Shown in pieces: positions 1 through 5,526 of a stretch of DNA of 6,247 nucleotides. A model generated the notes under the pieces. It was given only the letters and a program-made list of their open reading frames with translations, was not told where the DNA came from and did not search any database. The stretch's first letter is position 1; every line of letters begins with the position of its first letter. This DNA comes from an uncultured Clostridia bacterium (GTDB lineage Bacteria > Bacillota > Clostridia > Christensenellales > UBA3700), in NCBI GenBank assembly GCA_947176975.1, contig CAMWSW010000057.1:1-6247 (forward strand), in the 5' to 3' direction. Position numbers and translations under genes: made by a program.

Positions 1-124
1 ACCTATATTCAATAAAATTGTTGTATTTTATGTATATAAGTATGTTGATAAAATTATTAAATTGTCCACATTATCCACAGAAAGATATTTTGATATATCT
101 GTTATGTCAAATGGTTATTGATTT
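1..124. other. AT-rich spacer downstream of dnaA, probable part of oriC
   Basis: This stretch follows the dnaA stop codon and holds no credible gene. It is very AT-rich and contains the tandem DnaA boxes listed separately. A further one-mismatch box-like 9-mer (TGTATATAA, 31-39) is weak. In many Bacillota the unwinding region lies in the dnaA-dnaN spacer, so the position fits an origin segment, and dnaN may lie just left of the window (inference). A short AT-only inverted repeat (AGATAT 83-88 with ATATCT 95-100) sits between the boxes and dnaA. I see no clear run of DnaA-trio triplets on either side. Only a short TAATAA appears on the complementary strand left of the boxes. Confidence 0.55.
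62..79 (+). promoter_or_regulatory. two abutting DnaA boxes (TTGTCCACA and TTATCCACA)
   Basis: Positions 71-79 read TTATCCACA, a perfect match to the DnaA-box consensus. Positions 62-70 read TTGTCCACA, one mismatch from it. The two 9-mers are head to tail with no spacer, an arrangement suited to cooperative DnaA binding. They lie 45 bp past the dnaA stop codon, a usual place for origin boxes in Bacillota. Relative to dnaA transcription they are in the reverse orientation (TGTGGATAA on the dnaA sense strand). Confidence 0.8.
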
Positions 125-1480
125 TTATCGCTTTTGTATCATATTGCGAATGTCTTTTACTTGGCTGTTTACCAAATTGTCGCTTTTTATGAGTTCTTCT
201 ATCTTATCGCGGGCGTATATGATAGTAGTGTGGTCTTTTCCGCCGAAATAACTTCCTATCGTAGCAAGAGGAACTCCCATCATGTCATATATAAGATATA
301 TTGCTATCTGTCTTGCCATAACGATTTGTTTGAGTTTTTTCTTGCCTATTATATCTTGCTTTTTGACATTGAAATAAGAGCAAGTGGCATCTACTATCGT
401 ATCCATCGACAATATGTGCGTCGTGACGTCTATATCGTCTTTTAAAGCTTCTTTGATTATATCTATATTATCTGCTTCTTTTCCTAATAATTGACAGTAA
501 AATATTACCTTTTGAAGAGCACCTTCAAGTTCTCTTATATTGCTGTCGATTTTTTCTGCAATGAAATATACGACTTCTATCGGCAAATTGAAGTTCTTAT
601 AAAAAGCCTTCTTTTGAAGAATTGCAATTCTCGTCTCGAGGTCTGGAGTGGATATATCTACAGTCAGACCGCTTGCAAATCTAGATTGTAATCTCTCTTC
701 AAGGAAAGTAAGTTCTTTTGGATGACGGTCGGAGGAGAGTACGATTTGCTTTTTGAATTGATACAAATCGTTGAAGGTGTGGAAGAGAGCTTCCTGCGTA
801 CCTGTTTTTCCTGCCAAGAATTGTACGTCGTCTATCATGAGAATATCTACGTTGCGATATTTTTCTCTAAACTTTCTGTTTTGTTCGTTATCTTTATTAT
901 TTTTTATGCTGTCAATATAGTCGTTGACGAACTGCTCAGTCGTGCAATAAATTATCTTTGCTTTTTTATTGGTCTTCAATATTTCATTGCCGATAGCGTT
1001 CATTATGTGAGTTTTGCCAAGACCGACTCCTCCGTAGATGAAAAGAGGATTGTGCATCGTGCCGGGCTGATTTGCAATTGCCTTTGCTGCGGCATATACG
1101 ACTTGGTTGCTTTGACCAACGACGAATTTATCGAAAGTGAAGTCGGAATTAAATAAACTCTTGCTGTCGATATTTTCTTCAATCAAATCTTCTTTATTTT
1201 CTTGAATTTGATTCTCATATACGGATATTTCGTCTGGAGTGATGATAACAAAGTCGTTGATGTAAGAATAATTGAGTTTCTTAATCTCGCCGAGAATAAG
1301 ATCGCGATAATTCTTATAAATAGCTTGTTTGGTAGATTTGAGTTTTGCAACGATAATAAGTTTGTTATAAGCTACGGTAAGAGGTTCTAGCGAACTAAAC
1401 CACATATCGTAACTTATAGTCGATATATTATTGGATATTCCTATAGATAATTCGTTCCAAATCTTCTTGCAATCTTCCAT
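125..1480 (-). CDS. dnaA: chromosomal replication initiator protein DnaA
   Basis: DnaA is the AAA+ ATPase that binds DnaA boxes at oriC, opens the duplex and helps load the replicative helicase. The 451-residue protein has the full domain order. Domain I (about 1-80) includes the YDMWFSSL segment, and a short acidic linker spans about 85-112. The AAA+ core has Walker A GGVGLGKTH at 150-158, Walker B ILMIDDVQFL at 213-222, sensor 1 SSDR at 249-252, the arginine-finger region RLQSRF at 263-268 and sensor 2 NIRELEGAL at 314-322. The C-terminal DNA-binding domain carries the DnaA signature around YFGGKDHTTIIYA (411-423). Length is normal and nothing is broken. The ATG at 1480 is chosen because the protein aligns from its first residues with the family. 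No Shine-Dalgarno sequence precedes it, and the promoter sits unusually close. The gene is divergent from recF. Confidence 0.98.
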   Translation of the reverse strand: MEDCKKIWNELSIGISNNISTISYDMWFSSLEPLTVAYNKLIIVAKLKSTKQAIYKNYRDLILGEIKKLNYSYINDFVIITPDEISVYENQIQENKEDLIEENIDSKSLFNSDFTFDKFVVGQSNQVVYAAAKAIANQPGTMHNPLFIYGGVGLGKTHIMNAIGNEILKTNKKAKIIYCTTEQFVNDYIDSIKNNKDNEQNRKFREKYRNVDILMIDDVQFLAGKTGTQEALFHTFNDLYQFKKQIVLSSDRHPKELTFLEERLQSRFASGLTVDISTPDLETRIAILQKKAFYKNFNLPIEVVYFIAEKIDSNIRELEGALQKVIFYCQLLGKEADNIDIIKEALKDDIDVTTHILSMDTIVDATCSYFNVKKQDIIGKKKLKQIVMARQIAIYLIYDMMGVPLATIGSYFGGKDHTTIIYARDKIEELIKSDNLVNSQVKDIRNMIQKR

Positions 1481-1486
1481 ACATAC

Positions 1487-1515
1487 ATTATAATATAAAA
1501 AGCAAAATATTTCAA
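1487..1515 (-). promoter_or_regulatory. dnaA promoter, predicted leaderless
   Basis: On the minus strand TTGAAA (1515-1510) and a perfect TATAAT (1492-1487) are separated by exactly 17 bp, a near-consensus sigma-70/sigma-A promoter. The -10 box ends only 6 nt before the dnaA ATG, so a start point about 7 nt downstream would fall on the A of that ATG. The mRNA would then have no leader, matching the absence of a ribosome-binding site. No DnaA box is visible here, so autoregulation cannot be argued from this segment. Confidence 0.6.
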
Positions 1516-1520
1516 TGAAT

Positions 1521-1561
1521 TTGAGGAATTAGTTGAGAAAATATATAAAATATCGTAAAAT
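1521..1561 (+). promoter_or_regulatory. recF promoter(s), two overlapping candidates
   Basis: Two plus-strand candidates have perfect 17-bp spacing. The first is TTGAGG (1521-1526) with TATAAA (1544-1549), giving a leader of about 12 nt. The second is TTGAGA (1533-1538) with TAAAAT (1556-1561), whose -10 box ends 6 nt before the recF ATG and predicts a leaderless transcript. They are offset by 12 bp. The sequence is AT-rich enough for chance matches, so which one is used is open. No strong Shine-Dalgarno precedes the ATG at 1568. The nearest purine run, AAAGA (1562-1566), is too close. The recF and dnaA -35 boxes are back to back, 5 bp apart. Confidence 0.5.
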
Positions 1562-1567
1562 AAAGAT

Positions 1568-2647
1568 ATGTATATTGAGAGCGTAAAACTTAATAATTTT
1601 CGAAGTTATGAAAATAAAGAAGTGACTTTCAAAGAAGGTCTTAATATTATCGTCGGAAAAAATGCGACGGGTAAGACTAATCTTTTGGAGAGTATTTATT
1701 GCTCGGGAATTGGAAAATCTCCGCGAACGAATAAGTATAAGGAAATGATTAAGTGGGGCAAAGATATTGCCTATATTCAAGTGACTTTGAGAAAAAACAA
1801 GACGACTCATACCATTGAATTTTCAATAGATAATCAAGATAAGAAGAGAATATCCATCGACGGCATACCTCTTGTGAGATTGGGAGATATCATAGGTATG
1901 CTCAATATAGTTTTCTTTTCTCCCGACGAAATGAAACTTATAAAAGAAAGTCCGCAGGAGAGAAGAAGATTTGCAGACATAAGCTTATCTCAACAAAACA
2001 AAAAGTATTTTTATTGTCTATCTAAATATAATAACATTTTGTCGCAACGCAACAAACTTCTCAAAGAAAATCGCGACGTCAAAGCTCTTCCCGAAATGCT
2101 TTACGGTTGGGATATACAGCTTGCAGAACACGGCGCGTATATTATACAAAAGAGATATGAATTTGTAGACAAGATACAAGTCTTTGCAAAAAAGATGCAT
2201 AGAGAATTGACGGACAATCTCGAAGAACTTGAGCTTGAATACGAAAGCAGAGTAGAATACGGCGAATATGACAAGATGAAAGAAGCATTCTTTGAAAGAT
2301 TGAGGGGAGATTTTGAAAAAGATCTCAATCTTTTGTATACCTCTTTCGGCGCGCATAGAGACGATATAGGAATTAAAATCAACGATATAGACGTACGCAA
2401 ATTCGGCTCTCAAGGTCAACAAAGAAGCGTTGCGCTTTCTTTGAAATTGGCGGAGATATATCTTTTTGAAAGCGAAGTTGGAGAAAAGCCGGTGTTGCTT
2501 CTTGACGACGTGTTGTCAGAACTCGATCCGTCAAGGCGCAGAAAGTTGATGGAATTATCAAGCGGATTGCAGACTCTTATCACTTGTACTGATTTCGATA
2601 TGAACATTGAACATAATAGAATAGTAATAGAGAAAGATGTAAAGTAA
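1568..2647 (+). CDS. recF: DNA replication and repair protein RecF
   Basis: RecF is an SMC-like ATPase that, with RecO and RecR, loads RecA at single-strand gaps and stalled forks. The 359-residue protein has the family's typical length and landmarks: an N-terminal YIESVKLNNFRSY strand, Walker A GKNATGKT at 30-37, the FFSPDEMKLI segment near 116-125, GAHRDD at 261-266, the ABC signature SQGQQRSVALSLK at 281-293 and Walker B VLLLDDVLSELD at 309-320. The start at 1568 is fixed by the conserved N-terminus. In most Bacillota recF follows dnaA and dnaN in the same direction. Here it is divergent from dnaA across 87 bp and is followed by an acetyltransferase rather than gyrB. The reading frame is intact. 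Confidence 0.98.
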   Translation: MYIESVKLNNFRSYENKEVTFKEGLNIIVGKNATGKTNLLESIYCSGIGKSPRTNKYKEMIKWGKDIAYIQVTLRKNKTTHTIEFSIDNQDKKRISIDGIPLVRLGDIIGMLNIVFFSPDEMKLIKESPQERRRFADISLSQQNKKYFYCLSKYNNILSQRNKLLKENRDVKALPEMLYGWDIQLAEHGAYIIQKRYEFVDKIQVFAKKMHRELTDNLEELELEYESRVEYGEYDKMKEAFFERLRGDFEKDLNLLYTSFGAHRDDIGIKINDIDVRKFGSQGQQRSVALSLKLAEIYLFESEVGEKPVLLLDDVLSELDPSRRRKLMELSSGLQTLITCTDFDMNIEHNRIVIEKDVK

Positions 2648-2710
2648 TATAGGCTTCCAGGTGAATTTGTATTTAGTAATAGCATATTTTTTAGCGATAC
2701 TTTATTAAAA

Positions 2711-2764
2711 AGCGTAGTCGAAAGTTCTTTAATTTGATAGAGATTTCTCCACTACGGTCGAAAT
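2711..2764. repeat. intergenic hairpin, possible relic of a dispersed palindromic repeat
   Basis: CGTAGT (2713-2718) and ACTACG (2751-2756) form a perfect 6-bp inverted repeat. GAAA (2720-2723) can pair with TTTC (2744-2747) inside it, giving an interrupted hairpin of about 45 nt. GTCGAAA also occurs twice in direct orientation (2717-2723 and 2757-2763). The right half, AGATTTCTCCACTACGGTCG and the AAAT after it, resembles the terminal sequence of short palindromic intergenic repeats that I recall from other bacterial genomes. That resemblance is from memory, and only one copy is visible here. No T-tract follows, so it does not look like a terminator. Confidence 0.4.
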
Positions 2765-2778
2765 AACATATAGAATAG

Positions 2779-2783
2779 AAGGA
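2779..2783 (+). promoter_or_regulatory. ribosome-binding site of the GNAT gene
   Basis: AAGGA lies 10 nt before the ATG at 2794 and supports that start. It shows that this genome does use Shine-Dalgarno signals, unlike the dnaA and recF starts next door. I find no convincing -35/-10 pair in 2648-2793. Confidence 0.65.
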
Positions 2784-2793
2784 AAACAAATAA

Positions 2794-3345
2794 ATGAATC
2801 ATTTAGGAACTCAAACTATAGAAACCAAAAGATTGATATTGAGAAAATATAAAGACGGTGAAGAAAAGTATGTCTATAAGAATTGGGCGTCGGATGACGA
2901 AGTGACGAAATATCTTACGTGGCAAACGCACAAAGACGTAAGCGTATCCAAAGAATGGATTGACTTTTTGAAGTCAAATTACGATAGAAAGGATTTCTAC
3001 GAGTGGACTATAGTATTGAAAGAGATTGACGAACCAATCGGCAGTATCAGCGTAGTAGAGTTGAAAGAAAATATAAACGCAGTGCATATAGGATATTGTA
3101 TTGGCAGGAAGTGGTGGCATCAAGGTATCACTTCGGAGGCTTTGAGTGCGCTTATTGACTTTTTCTTTGACAAAGTGGGAGTGGATAGAATAGAGAGTAG
3201 GCATGACCCGCGCAACGTCAATTCCGGCAAAGTTATGCAAAAGTGCGGTATGAAGTACGAAGGTACTATGAGAAAAGCCGACGTAAATAATCAAGGCATT
3301 TGCGATTGCGCTTACTATGCCATTTTGAAGAGCGATAAAGGATAA
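2794..3345 (+). CDS. GNAT family N-acetyltransferase (RimJ/RimL-like)
   Basis: This is a 183-residue acetyl-CoA-dependent N-acetyltransferase of the RimJ/RimL-like subgroup (Acetyltransf_3 type). Members acetylate protein N-termini, amino acids, antibiotics or other small amines, and the substrate cannot be read from sequence. The N-terminus TIETKRLILRKY (8-19) is the usual first strand. The acetyl-CoA pyrophosphate loop, motif A, lies at 99-116 (IGYCIGRKWWHQGITSEA), with Q110-G111 and the residues after it in the expected Q/R-x-x-G-x-G/A region. Motif B follows as NVNSGKVMQKCGM (141-153). Length is normal and the frame intact. The gene is co-directional with recF, 146 bp downstream, and converges on the restriction-modification operon with only 19 bp between stop codons. 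A link to either neighbour is not evident. Confidence 0.9.
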   Translation: MNHLGTQTIETKRLILRKYKDGEEKYVYKNWASDDEVTKYLTWQTHKDVSVSKEWIDFLKSNYDRKDFYEWTIVLKEIDEPIGSISVVELKENINAVHIGYCIGRKWWHQGITSEALSALIDFFFDKVGVDRIESRHDPRNVNSGKVMQKCGMKYEGTMRKADVNNQGICDCAYYAILKSDKG

Positions 3346-3364
3346 TAATAAACATTATAACTCT

Positions 3365-4099
3365 TTATTTTTTGAAGATAAATAAATATTCGTGTGCGAG
3401 TAGCAAAAAATTAAATTTTACACTATTTGTTTTCCAATAACCGGTTGCTTTGCAGTTGTGTTGTTCTTTTATAATAATTTCTTTCGTTTTAAAACCTGCT
3501 AATTCAAAAATTCGCATTGTTTCAAATGCAAGAGGTTGTACCATGCCTTTTTTGCGACTGTCTCCCATGAGTATGGCGCAAAATTTATCTTTTTTCAAAA
3601 CACGGTAGCACTCCTCGGCGACTTTTCCTATTTCAAATAAAAAATCTTTAATTTTTAATAGTGATAAATCGCCGTCGATATTTTCACTATAATGAATTAT
3701 ATCGGCATATGGTGGGTGAGTACATATTAAATCAATAGAATTATCTGCTATTTCCAACTTGCGCGCATCGCCATTGATGAGTGTAGTAGTTGCCTGCGTA
3801 TCAAAATCAAAAGAGCACTTTGTTTTTGTTATTTCGATTGCCGACGGGTTTATGTCAACTCCAATAAAATTGCGATGGGTCAATTTAGCTTCAACTGCGG
3901 TTGTGCCACCACCTACAAATTGATCTAAGATTGTATCTCCCTCTTGTGAGTAACGGAGTATAATATTGCGTGGAATATATGGTGACCAATTACCGCGATA
4001 CTTAGCGTCGTGTGTTGCCCATTTTCCACGTGTAGGGAAAGCCCATACCGTATTTGTTTCAAGTTCGAAATTTTCTGGTTGTAACTGAATTTTTCTCAT
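3365..4099 (-). CDS. second DNA methyltransferase of the operon (N6/N4 type, order X-I-IV)
   Basis: This is an S-adenosylmethionine-dependent amino-methyltransferase of 244 residues. A motif X-like segment, GNWSPYIPRNII, lies at 36-47. It is followed by motif I DQFVGGGTT (59-67), an acidic motif II at VDIN (81-84), NGDAR at 109-113, and the catalytic motif IV THPPYAD at 127-133. The end, AHEYLFIFKK (235-244), is typical of the family. Motif order X-I-IV differs from DpnA of the classical DpnII system, which runs IV to I and has DPPY. The residue before PPY is H rather than the usual D, N or S. There is little room for a large target-recognition domain, so specificity cannot be guessed. The ATG at 4099 is chosen because the family-like sequence begins there, 4 nt after the upstream stop, with a weak GAAG site. 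An in-frame ATG at 4153 (262 residues) has AGGTGG 10 nt upstream and overlaps the preceding gene by 50 nt, so it remains an alternative. Confidence 0.88.
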   Translation of the reverse strand: MRKIQLQPENFELETNTVWAFPTRGKWATHDAKYRGNWSPYIPRNIILRYSQEGDTILDQFVGGGTTAVEAKLTHRNFIGVDINPSAIEITKTKCSFDFDTQATTTLINGDARKLEIADNSIDLICTHPPYADIIHYSENIDGDLSLLKIKDFLFEIGKVAEECYRVLKKDKFCAILMGDSRKKGMVQPLAFETMRIFELAGFKTKEIIIKEQHNCKATGYWKTNSVKFNFLLLAHEYLFIFKK

Positions 4100-4103
4100 G
4101 AAA

Positions 4104-4643
4104 TTATACTTCAAAATCATCTTTTGTTTTTCCGAATGCATTGAGTATTGCATTCATCGAAAGCCACCTGCCTTGTTTTGTGGGATAGTTGCAATCTTCT
4201 TGTCCCCAAATCCATTTATAAACCTTAAAAATTGTTTCAATAGGTAAACCAACAAGATTAGTTAATCCCAAAGCCTTGATTACTTTATTAGGTTCTTGAC
4301 CACAACAAGTAAGATACAACCCGTGAACAATTTCTAATGCTTTATCACAATCACGGTCTTTTTTTCGCATAATATCATCAAATAATTCAGCGTGACTGAT
4401 AAGCCATAAAGTATTATCACTTAAATGATATATAAAAACCATAAAATCATCACGGCAAAGTCGTCCGAAACTACGTTTTCCTCCTGGTTTATTTATTACT
4501 ACTTTATCACCGTTTGATAGAGTTTCTACCTCATAAAGTAAATAAGGAATATCAAGTAATTGTTTTCTAAAATTTTCTTGTTCGCTGTTTGGTACATTTA
4601 AAACCACTAAATGCGCATCATATCTAAATGGTTTGTTTGCCAT
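4104..4643 (-). CDS. unrecognised protein inside the restriction-modification operon
   Basis: I do not recognise this 179-residue protein. It has no signal peptide or membrane segment and looks like a soluble alpha/beta protein. Visible parts are a strand-rich N-terminus (HLVVLNV 11-17), a basic patch KPGGKRSFGR (52-61), a hydrophobic DDFMVFIYH and LWLISHAEL pair (65-87), and a helix followed by LTCCGQEP (111-118). A tryptophan-rich C-terminal block (133-162) includes ETIFKVYKWIWGQEDCNYP and GRW. I see no clear PD-(D/E)xK, HNH, GIY-YIG or methyltransferase motif. Its stop is 4 nt before the second methyltransferase and its start 1 nt after the endonuclease stop, so it is surely co-expressed with both. 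It could be a specificity or stability subunit, a regulator, or a nuclease of unknown fold (inference). ATG 4643 is preferred over GTG 4658, because the GTG overlaps the AGGTGG ribosome-binding site. Confidence 0.85.
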   Translation of the reverse strand: MANKPFRYDAHLVVLNVPNSEQENFRKQLLDIPYLLYEVETLSNGDKVVINKPGGKRSFGRLCRDDFMVFIYHLSDNTLWLISHAELFDDIMRKKDRDCDKALEIVHGLYLTCCGQEPNKVIKALGLTNLVGLPIETIFKVYKWIWGQEDCNYPTKQGRWLSMNAILNAFGKTKDDFEV

Positions 4644-4644
4644 A

Positions 4645-5514
4645 TTATCTAATTCCACCTATAATTTTTGTTATTATACCATTTTCTAAATCGGAAATGC
4701 AATACATATTTTCTAAAACGTCGAAGGTTTCTTCCAAGTTGTGTCGCGCTGATTTCCATCCTAAACCATCTGTAAACCATACAAACGCAAAACCATCAAT
4801 ATCTTTTGCTTCTAACGCTATTGTTTTGTAACTACGCGCAGTTTCATTCAATTTTGATCCGCCGCTAGTATAGAAATTTGTTTCAATGCCGTAAATAGTT
4901 TTATCTTTTTTAACAACGAAATCGAAACGTTTTTCGGTTTTTCCTAGATTTGAAATTCCTGATAAATCTATATTCCATTTCTTTTCAATGGCTGACAATT
5001 TCATTTCTTTGAAATAAGTCTTGCCTTTGTTAAGTCCCGCCTTGATAAGATAATCTTCCACTAGATTTTCCATTAAATGACCGCCGCGATTTTTGCGACC
5101 ATTGCTGTCAAGTCCAACTTCTACGCCTGTAACATAATCGACAAGGTTATTGATAACGTGATTAGCGATTAAATCAAATAAACCGCTCTTTTGCATAAAC
5201 ATTATATATTCTTTTGTCGTGCAATTCGGTTTATAGAAATTAAATAGATACTCACCGTCGCCGTCAATAGCATAAATTTCACGACCGCGAACAGCAAGTA
5301 AAATAGGTATACATTTTAATATTTGAGGATAATCGGCAACAAGTTTTTCAAAATCATTTTCGATATTATTTGATCCAATAAGGGAATTAAGTATATTTAA
5401 CTCTATTTTGATACTATCAATATTTTTGTAAACTTTTTCAAAATCAACATAATAGCAATAGTCGCAAATACTTGATTTGAAAGTTTTGAGCCATTCGTTA
5501 AAGTCTCTTTTCAT
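4645..5514 (-). CDS. DpnII-type restriction endonuclease (GATC)
   Basis: This type II endonuclease should cleave double-stranded DNA at unmethylated GATC. The 289-residue protein resembles DpnII of Streptococcus pneumoniae (about 288 residues) along its whole length, as far as I recall that sequence. Shared stretches include the DFEKVYKN segment (24-31), NSLIGS (43-48), NLVDYVTGVEVG (123-134), DSNGRKNR (136-143), the core FDFVVK (197-202), and SKLNETARSYK (220-230). Likely metal-binding and catalytic residues of the PD-(D/E)xK-like core are D198 and E211-x-N213, with N in place of the usual K, as in DpnII itself. The ATG at 5514 is supported by a strong AAGGAG site. The gene starts 12 nt after the methyltransferase stop, so protection is encoded before cutting. 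The frame is intact and the enzyme is probably active. Confidence 0.96.
   Translation of the reverse strand: MKRDFNEWLKTFKSSICDYCYYVDFEKVYKNIDSIKIELNILNSLIGSNNIENDFEKLVADYPQILKCIPILLAVRGREIYAIDGDGEYLFNFYKPNCTTKEYIMFMQKSGLFDLIANHVINNLVDYVTGVEVGLDSNGRKNRGGHLMENLVEDYLIKAGLNKGKTYFKEMKLSAIEKKWNIDLSGISNLGKTEKRFDFVVKKDKTIYGIETNFYTSGGSKLNETARSYKTIALEAKDIDGFAFVWFTDGLGWKSARHNLEETFDVLENMYCISDLENGIITKIIGGIR
4655..4660 (-). promoter_or_regulatory. ribosome-binding site deciding the start of the unknown gene
   Basis: AGGTGG on the minus strand ends 11 nt before the ATG at 4643. It lies within the last codons of the endonuclease gene and overlaps the in-frame GTG at 4658, which makes the ATG the better start. 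The endonuclease TAA ends one base before this ATG, which favours translational coupling. Confidence 0.6.
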
Positions 5515-5520
5515 AAGTTG

Positions 5521-5526
5521 CTCCTT
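5521..5526 (-). promoter_or_regulatory. strong ribosome-binding site of the endonuclease gene
   Basis: AAGGAG lies 6 nt upstream of the ATG at 5514, directly after the methyltransferase stop codon (5529-5527). It is the strongest Shine-Dalgarno in the window and implies efficient endonuclease translation from the shared transcript. Confidence 0.8.

Noticed and set aside
83..100. AGATAT/ATATCT inverted repeat as a dnaA terminator
   Set aside because: It has only A-T rich pairing of six bases and no T-tract on the dnaA strand, so it is more likely chance structure in origin-type AT-rich DNA.
18..251. Plus-strand open frame of 77 codons at the left edge
   Set aside because: It runs antisense into dnaA, has no ribosome-binding site, and its sequence is low-complexity hydrophobic translation of AT-rich DNA.
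722..1156. Plus-strand open frame of 144 codons inside dnaA, with other antisense frames at 134-445, 491-691 and 1202-1390
   Set aside because: These are shadows of the strongly conserved dnaA reading frame. They show no recognisable domains or start signals.
2018..2422. Minus-strand open frames of 134, 99, 60 and 89 codons across recF
   Set aside because: They are antisense to a complete recF gene, lack ribosome-binding sites, and their products look like random translation.
2734..2776. Promoter for the GNAT gene (TTGATA at 2734 with TAGAAT at 2771)
   Set aside because: The spacing is about 31 bp, far from the 16-18 needed, and no other pair with acceptable spacing was found.
3337..3373. 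Possible terminator between the GNAT gene and the methyltransferase (ATAAT/ATTAT stem plus AAAG/CTTT, then six T)
   Set aside because: The stem is almost entirely A-T with a bulge and would be very weak. The T run simply encodes the terminal lysines of the convergent gene. I see no proper terminator in the 19-bp gap.
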